Positions 6,618-9,593 of a stretch of 9,593 nt of DNA are shown here, in pieces. The notes beneath the pieces are model-generated. The model saw only the letters and a list, made by a program, of their open reading frames with translations. It was not told the origin of the DNA and did no database searches. A program made the translations under genes and the position numbers. Position 1 is the stretch's first letter. Each line of letters begins with the position of its first letter. Source of the DNA: an uncultured Clostridia bacterium. GTDB lineage: Bacteria > Bacillota_A > Clostridia > Oscillospirales > Oscillospiraceae. The stretch covers positions 1-9,593 of the forward strand of contig CAMZIX010000046.1 of the NCBI GenBank assembly GCA_947307375.1. The letters are read 5' to 3'.

Positions 6618-7058
6618 TCACAATCCCAATATTTCCTTGATTTTGGCAACATAGCGGCGGGAAACATAGCTCGTGCTGCCGTCAAGGAGGCTCACGCAAA
6701 TCGTTCCGGCAAGCTGGAGATCGAAATGCCGCACCTTCTTCAAATTGATGATCTCAGAGTTGGAGATTCTAACGAAGTGGTTTCTCTTCAACTGATCTTC
6801 CAGCTCGTACAGCCGCAGCCGAAGCTGATATTCACCTTCTTTTGTGACTGCGAATACTTTTCCGCCCGAGGCATATACGCGCAAGATACTGTCCGGTTCG
6901 AGGACTTTCACCGTATCATCCCGCATCCCTGCGAGCACATGCAGCTCGGGATCTGAGATCTTCCGGACGATTTCGTTGATTTCTTCCGTCACACGGTCGG
7001 TGAGAATGAGCAGCTTTGGTTCCTGCACCGTGCTGTCGATTTTGATTTCGACCTTCAA
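6618..7058 (-). CDS. LytTR-type DNA-binding transcriptional regulator
   Basis: 146 residues from a TTG at 7058, chosen because GGGAGG lies 8 bases upstream; a GTG at 7067 would touch that site. It has no receiver domain. The N-terminal ~45 residues (KVEIKIDSTVQEPKLLIL onward) are an alpha/beta segment of the kind found in this LytTR subgroup. The LytTR domain occupies about 50-146: RVYASGGKVFAVTKEGEYQL, YELEDQL, HFVRISNSEIINLKKVRHF and the ending SLLDGSTSYVSRRYVAKIKE. LytTR domains bind short paired direct repeats with beta strands. It is the first gene of a two-gene operon with the DUF3021 protein. Such pairs often control their own promoter or neighbouring transport or competence-like genes; no such target is visible here besides its own promoter. 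Confidence 0.9.
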   Translation of the reverse strand: MKVEIKIDSTVQEPKLLILTDRVTEEINEIVRKISDPELHVLAGMRDDTVKVLEPDSILRVYASGGKVFAVTKEGEYQLRLRLYELEDQLKRNHFVRISNSEIINLKKVRHFDLQLAGTICVSLLDGSTSYVSRRYVAKIKEILGL

Positions 7059-7084
7059 TAACGCCACCTCCCTGGTACGCCTGT

Positions 7085-7113
7085 ATCATAATCTGCACGG
7101 CGTGCTTTGGCAA
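7085..7113 (-). promoter_or_regulatory. Promoter of the LytTR-DUF3021 operon with a palindrome in the spacer
   Basis: Minus strand: -35 TTGCCA (7108-7113), 17-base spacer, -10 TATGAT (7085-7090), about 27 bases before the TTG start. The spacer contains the palindrome GCACGGCGTGC (7095-7105). A further imperfect palindrome, ACGATACTTGGTCGT, lies just upstream (7121-7135). Either could be an operator, perhaps for autoregulation. Confidence 0.65.
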
Positions 7114-7149
7114 GCGATTTACGATACTTGGTCGTTTTTGGGATATAAA

Positions 7150-7167
7150 AGGCAGATTTGTCTGCCT
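7150..7167 (-). terminator. Possible weak terminator hairpin
   Basis: AGGCAGA (7150-7156) and TCTGCCT (7161-7167) form a 7-bp stem with a 4-base loop. On the minus strand it is followed by TTTATAT. No gene is recognised directly upstream on that strand, so it may be left over from a deleted one. Confidence 0.35.
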
Positions 7168-7434
7168 GCCCGGCGAGCCTTGCAGCACAGTCCTTGTCAC
7201 ACATCTCGAAGCAGGAAGCAAGGGTTAAGAGAAGCTCCCGCTAAAAGAATACAGCAATCCTTTTATGGCCAGACTGTCCGAAAATTGAGCTTCGGGCCGG
7301 AGACGGACTGCGTGCCGGTAAAGATGTTCGGAAATCTGACAGCGCCGGTGCAGAAGATTCCATACAATGCGCGGATCAGCCCGAGCAACCACACGCTGGA
7401 CACGGGGCATGTGCCGAAAAAGAAGGTCGTCCTG
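7168..7434. other. No gene recognised
   Basis: Open frames cross this stretch on both strands, but none looks like a known protein. The plus frame runs in phase into the IS1182-like fragment (KLSFGPETDCVPVKMFGNL and onward) and may be a non-matching part of the same element. The minus frame ending at 7263 (about 62 codons) is hydrophobic but has no ribosome binding site. The word TGTCCGAAAA at 7275-7284 recurs in the hairpin at 7696-7732. Confidence 0.5.
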
Positions 7435-7644
7435 AGGATACAGGACAACAAAGAAAAGTTAAAGCAGCGAATGTGCCTGTCAGAGCATCCCTTCGGAACG
7501 GTGAAGTGGTACCGAGGCGCACACTACCTGCTGTGCAAGGGAAAGACGAAAGCCGCGGCGGAGCTGGGACTGAGCTTTCTCGCGTATAACCTGACAAGAG
7601 CGATCAACATCGTGGGAGTCAGGTCATTGATTGCGGCCATGTGA
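7435..7644 (+). pseudogene. 3' fragment of an IS1182-like transposase
   Basis: The plus frame ending at TGA 7642-7644 carries LKQRMCLSEHPFGTVKWYRG, LLCKGKTKAAAELGLSFLAY and NLTRAINIVGVRSL. This is the C-terminal signature of DDE transposases of the IS1182 type: the EHPFGT motif holds the catalytic Glu, and the LAYNL-R-INI-G block follows it. The preceding ~350 residues expected for such a transposase are absent; sequence upstream in the same frame does not show the first two catalytic Asp motifs. Its own terminator hairpin is preserved. The fragment lies on the opposite strand to the neighbouring genes and is a relic, not an active element. Confidence 0.8.
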
Positions 7645-7665
7645 GCAGAGAATGCTCACTTTTTT
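7641..7665 (+). terminator. Rho-independent terminator of the IS1182-like element
   Basis: GTGAGCA (7641-7647) pairs perfectly with TGCTCAC (7653-7659) around GAGAA, followed by six T (7660-7665) on the plus strand. It overlaps the transposase stop codon. Confidence 0.85.
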
Positions 7666-7689
7666 CACGTAAAACAGCATACAGGCAAA

Positions 7690-7732
7690 CAAAAATGTCC
7701 GAAAACTCGCACTAAAAACGAGTTTTCGGACA
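7690..7732 (-). terminator. Perfect 14-bp inverted repeat, probable terminator of the DUF5655 gene
   Basis: Arms TGTCCGAAAACTCG (7696-7709) and CGAGTTTTCGGACA (7719-7732) pair perfectly around a 9-base loop. On the minus strand the stem is followed by TTTTTGTTTG, so it should end transcripts coming from the DUF5655 gene. An alternative reading is a terminal inverted repeat of a mobile element, because TGTCCGAAAA also occurs at 7275-7284. Confidence 0.7.
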
Positions 7733-7742
7733 AATTGTGCCA

Positions 7743-7791
7743 AAGTACGCCCAAAAGGTACAAAACCGAGCTAAGTACGCCTAAAAGGTAC
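7743..7791. repeat. Two 19-bp direct repeats, 30-bp period
   Basis: AAGTACGCCCAAAAGGTAC (7743-7761) and AAGTACGCCTAAAAGGTAC (7773-7791) differ at one base, and each begins and ends with GTAC-containing sequence. They lie just past the 3' end of the DUF5655 gene. A degraded third copy (GCTAAGTAC...AAAAGTAC) is at 8251-8272, on the other side of that gene. Confidence 0.8.
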
Positions 7792-7826
7792 GCGCCGAAC
7801 GGCTCGATAGACCGGAATTGGGCAAC

Positions 7827-8204
7827 TTACTTTATTTCTGAAAACACATACGCCTGATGAATCCATGAGAAAAGCTCATCATCTATCTCATCCGCAGTTC
7901 CAATGACAATGTGAGTTGTCCATCTTCCAGGATACGGCTCTGTTTTTACTGCGACCCGATCAGAATCCAACGGGTAGGGCAATCCCAATGTGATTACAAG
8001 ATAGGGACTTGGAAGCTCTGCTTTCTTTTTTACCCGTGCAAAGGACACGCAAGCGAATATATGCCTGTTTGAAAAGGAGATCTGTGTCTTCTGCACCCTC
8101 TTCTTTGCTGCAGGAAACAACTCATAGATTTTGGTTTCAAATACTTCATATAACAGTAACGCCGATGGGTTCTTATCAAAAAACAGCAAGGTATCAGTAT
8201 CCAC
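7827..8204 (-). CDS. DUF5655-like small protein
   Basis: 125 residues from the GTG at 8204, preceded by GAGGTG about 8-10 bases upstream. The sequence is a single soluble alpha/beta domain with a pattern I associate with DUF5655 and the related DUF1801-like fold: KIYELFPAAKKRVQKTQISF, NRHIFACVSFARVKKK, PYLVITLGLPYPLDSDRV and EPYPGRWTTHIVIGTADEID, ending in an amphipathic helix (DDELFSWIHQAYVFSEIK). Its molecular function is unknown. Proteins of this type are small stand-alone accessory genes in Clostridia. The gene is flanked by GTAC-type repeats on both sides and followed by a strong minus-strand hairpin at 7696-7732. No convincing promoter was found. The family name is from memory, and a search could change it. 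Confidence 0.75.
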   Translation of the reverse strand: MDTDTLLFFDKNPSALLLYEVFETKIYELFPAAKKRVQKTQISFSNRHIFACVSFARVKKKAELPSPYLVITLGLPYPLDSDRVAVKTEPYPGRWTTHIVIGTADEIDDELFSWIHQAYVFSEIK

Positions 8205-8250
8205 TATGTTTTCACCTCTTCAAATCCCGGTTTGTTGAAGCATAACTGCG

Positions 8251-8272
8251 CTAAGTACAAACAAAAGTACAC
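8251..8272. repeat. Degraded third copy of the GTAC repeat
   Basis: GCTAAGTAC is shared exactly with the second copy (its bases begin at 7770), followed by AAACAAAAGTAC in place of GCCTAAAAGGTAC. It lies between the DUF5655 start and the small reading frame at 8285-8356. Confidence 0.45.
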
Positions 8273-8284
8273 CAGAGAAAAGAA

Positions 8285-8356
8285 TTATGTAAACTCATCT
8301 CTCCGTGGAGTGTTCCCTGCAAGTATTTGCATGTACTCATAAAAGCTCTCGTTCAC
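8285..8356 (-). pseudogene. Short reading frame, possibly the truncated 5' end of a YozE/SAM-like gene
   Basis: A GTG at 8356, with AAAGG 5 bases upstream, starts a 23-residue frame: NESFYEYMQILAGNTPRRDE followed by FT and a TAA. It begins 14 bases after the flavodoxin stop on the same strand. The opening SFYEYMQILAGNTPR resembles the N-terminal helix of small YozE/sterile-alpha-motif-like proteins of Firmicutes, which are usually about 70 residues, and it is cut off where the first helix would end. The break falls next to the degraded GTAC repeat, which suggests a deletion or insertion scar. It could also be a chance frame. Confidence 0.35.
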
Positions 8357-8370
8357 CTCATCCTTTCAGA

Positions 8371-8856
8371 TCACAGCCAGTCGGCAACCTTCTGTTTCGA
8401 GTTCTTCGCCTGAGAACCCTTGACGGCGAGGCCGGGCTTCACGTCCGCACCTTTGCACAGCTTCTTGACATCGGAAACCATGCTGCCGAGGCCGGAGCCC
8501 TCGTGCGTACTGATAACACGCACAGTTTTTCCGCTGAAATCCAAACCTGTGAGCGCGGTCGCCATCTCCGGCGCGTAGGTACCCCAGTAGACCGGGCTCA
8601 TGATGAAGACGGTATCGTAGGCGGAAATGTCCGCCAGCTTCTCCTTGATCGGCGCGTTGCCGATCCTTTTCTTTGCCTCTTTGATGCAGGTGTTGTAGTC
8701 CTTTGCATAGGGCACGGCCGGCTCAACCTTGAACATGTCTGCGCCGGTCAGCTCCTGCACAAATTCCGCGACGATCTCGGTGTTGCCTTTGTCGATCCAG
8801 CCGACTGCATAGTTCTCGTCGGCCCTGCTGAAATAGATGATCAGGCTCTTGCTCAT
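8371..8856 (-). CDS. Flavodoxin-like FMN protein (Flavodoxin_4 type)
   Basis: 161 residues, a stand-alone flavodoxin fold. The FMN phosphate loop is IIYFSRADENYAVGWIDKGNTE (about 6-27), longer than in classic flavodoxins, as in the Flavodoxin_4 group. Other flavin contacts are FIMSPVYWGTYAPEM (84-98) and STHEGSGLGS (116-125). The C-terminal block GLAVKGSQA (142-150) is typical of this group. It should bind FMN and carry electrons or reduce small molecules in the cytoplasm; the physiological partner is unknown. Its ATG overlaps the stop of the preceding monooxygenase-like gene by ATGA, so the two are translationally coupled and probably act in one redox step. There is no signal peptide. Confidence 0.9.
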   Translation of the reverse strand: MSKSLIIYFSRADENYAVGWIDKGNTEIVAEFVQELTGADMFKVEPAVPYAKDYNTCIKEAKKRIGNAPIKEKLADISAYDTVFIMSPVYWGTYAPEMATALTGLDFSGKTVRVISTHEGSGLGSMVSDVKKLCKGADVKPGLAVKGSQAKNSKQKVADWL

Positions 8857-9176
8857 TTTCGGATAAACCTCCTGTCTGCTTCGTTATCTTCCAGGCTCAC
8901 ATATCGCTCTACGGTCATGTGCAGATCATATTTCTCCCGTAGCGCGGCGATGGTCGCCATCATGGGAGATGCATGGTGCGCGTCGATAGCCGCCTGATCC
9001 GCCCACGAATCGATCAGCAAGATCGTTTCCGGATCATCCAACGCCTGATAATACTCATACCGCATATTCCCCGGCTCGGACCGGATCAAGTCCACCGTGC
9101 CGGATGAGATCATCGCTTCCGCAAACGCCTTTGCCGATCCGTTTGTTCCTTTATATCGCAAATTAACGGTAATCAT
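8853..9176 (-). CDS. ABM-domain protein (antibiotic biosynthesis monooxygenase / YgiN-like)
   Basis: 107 residues from the ATG at 9176, with GGAGGT 6 bases upstream. It is a single ferredoxin-like ABM domain: strand ITVNLRYKGTNG, helix SAKAFAEAM, the SEPGNMRYEYYQALDDPET turn and strands, ILLIDSWADQAAIDAHHAS, and helix PMMATIAALREKY. This order matches small YgiN-type enzymes, which use or produce quinones, or degrade heme or polyketides, without a bound cofactor. The pairing with a flavodoxin suggests quinone or other small-molecule redox detoxification; that is inference. It is the first gene of a two-gene operon whose promoter is bracketed by a perfect inverted repeat. Confidence 0.9.
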   Translation of the reverse strand: MITVNLRYKGTNGSAKAFAEAMISSGTVDLIRSEPGNMRYEYYQALDDPETILLIDSWADQAAIDAHHASPMMATIAALREKYDLHMTVERYVSLEDNEADRRFIRK

Positions 9177-9194
9177 CGGCGCACCTCCAGAACA

Positions 9195-9236
9195 ATCCCG
9201 AGTTGTCGGAATGGATTATACCATACAACTCGGGAT
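9195..9236 (-). promoter_or_regulatory. Promoter and operator of the ABM-flavodoxin operon
   Basis: On the minus strand, an extended -10 (TGGTATAAT; hexamer at 9215-9220) lies 38 bases before the ATG; the -35 (TTCCAA, 9238-9243) is poor. Perfect 12-bp arms, ATCCCGAGTTGT (9195-9206) and ACAACTCGGGAT (9225-9236), stand on either side with 18 bases between them. One arm falls in the -35/-10 spacer and the other around and after the start point. That is the layout of a dimeric repressor operator; since transcription should start inside the repeat, an RNA hairpin is unlikely. Confidence 0.75.
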
Positions 9237-9256
9237 GTTGGAAGCTTGTATTGATC

Positions 9257-9463
9257 TCATTTCTCCGTTTCAGAGCGCAGCCATTTCACTTCACTGCAGT
9301 CTTCCCAGTCTTCAGGATAGCCGCATCTTCGAAGATAGTTCTTTCCGCCGTCAACGGCGCACGCGCCACAAGAGCAAAAACGGAAATCGTGGACCGTCTC
9401 GCTCTCGATCACGTCTCTGCATTTTCTGCAGCGGATTCGGTTGTGAATTATTATACTCTTCAT
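9257..9463 (-). CDS. Small cysteine-rich (zinc-ribbon-like) protein, DUF7695-like
   Basis: 68 residues from the ATG at 9463 (an adjacent ATG is at 9466, and a TTG start at 9496 would add 11 residues). The start MKSIIIHNRIRC fits what I recall of this family. Cysteines are arranged as CRKC, then CSCGAC about 20 residues later, then CG and C further on, in the order IRCRKCRDVIES, HDFRFCSCGACAVDGG and YLRRCGYPEDWEDCSEV. The first four probably bind one zinc ion. The family is small and of unknown function; I remember it as DUF7695 but am not certain of the number. No good ribosome binding site is seen. A truncated second copy lies at 3844-3986. The gene is immediately upstream of the ABM-flavodoxin promoter on the same strand, with no terminator in between. 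Confidence 0.8.
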   Translation of the reverse strand: MKSIIIHNRIRCRKCRDVIESETVHDFRFCSCGACAVDGGKNYLRRCGYPEDWEDCSEVKWLRSETEK

Positions 9464-9505
9464 CATAATCGAAAAAATGAGATTTATAGAAATCAAAAGC
9501 GGTTT

Positions 9506-9583
9506 TCACCTTCTGATTGTGACGGAATAAGATTGAGCAAGCTCTTTGAGGACTTCATCGATGCTCAGAGGGAGGTCACCGTC
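9506..9583 (-). other. Short unassigned reading frame near the window edge
   Basis: The minus frame between a TAG (9584-9586) and a TGA (9506-9508) reads DGDLPLSIDEVLKELAQSYS then VTIRR. The composition looks protein-like, as in the tail of a small regulator, but there is no ATG start, and the frame is closed upstream. It may be the end of a broken gene; I cannot assign it. Confidence 0.2.
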
Positions 9584-9593
9584 CTAACGGATT

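Noticed and set aside
7263..7451. Hydrophobic minus frame of 62 codons
   Set aside because: No ribosome binding site or family likeness, and it is opposite the transposase-derived region.
7743..7791. CRISPR array
   Set aside because: Only two close 19-bp repeats with an 11-base spacer; no array, no cas genes.
8319..8332. TGCAAGTATTTGCA palindrome as an operator
   Set aside because: It lies within the small reading frame at 8285-8356, is short, and has no promoter beside it; likely chance.

Overview
The window looks like an accessory-rich piece of a chromosome from an anaerobic Firmicute, most likely a gut Clostridia member near Oscillospiraceae/Ruminococcaceae. This is inferred from a HrcA-type CIRCE element, strong GGAGG ribosome binding sites, GTG/TTG starts, GC-rich genes (notably the GH13 gene) with AT-richer spacers, a LytTR/DUF3021 pair and remnants of IS481- and IS1182-like elements. 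No RNA genes or CRISPR arrays were seen.

Layout. Positions 1-1060 (minus): a class I SAM methyltransferase, then the 5' end of a probable membrane protein that carries an in-frame stop codon and leaves the window. Positions 1165-3094 (minus): a GtrA-like membrane protein translationally coupled to a GT2 glycosyltransferase with an unusual MarR-like winged-helix C-terminal domain, closed by a long hairpin terminator. Positions 3124-3746 (minus): an Hsp20 chaperone with its own terminator, a near-consensus sigma-A promoter and an overlapping CIRCE operator. Positions 3844-3986 hold a truncated copy of a small cysteine-rich gene whose full-length relative lies at 9257-9463. Positions 4164-5705 (plus) encode a cytoplasmic GH13 alpha-glucosidase-type enzyme.

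Positions 5771-6145 (minus): a decayed IS481-like transposase. Positions 6149-7113 (minus): a DUF3021 membrane protein and LytTR regulator operon with a good promoter. Positions 7435-7665 (plus): the 3' end of an IS1182-like transposase with its terminator. Positions 7696-8284 (minus): a DUF5655-type gene between GTAC-rich repeats and followed by a terminator. Positions 8285-9240 (minus): an antibiotic-biosynthesis-monooxygenase/flavodoxin operon whose -10 box is bracketed by a perfect 12-bp inverted repeat, followed by a short reading frame that may be a truncated gene. Positions 9257-9593: the intact cysteine-rich small protein and an unassigned edge.

Functionally this is a mosaic of small independent transcription units rather than one system: lipid-linked sugar transfer (GtrA plus GT2), heat shock, alpha-glucan use, a LytTR switch, and a small redox module. 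I see no clear new defence or biosynthetic system. The best leads are the glycosyltransferase/winged-helix fusion, the operator of the monooxygenase/flavodoxin operon, and the repeats and truncated genes clustered around 7.2-8.4 kb.
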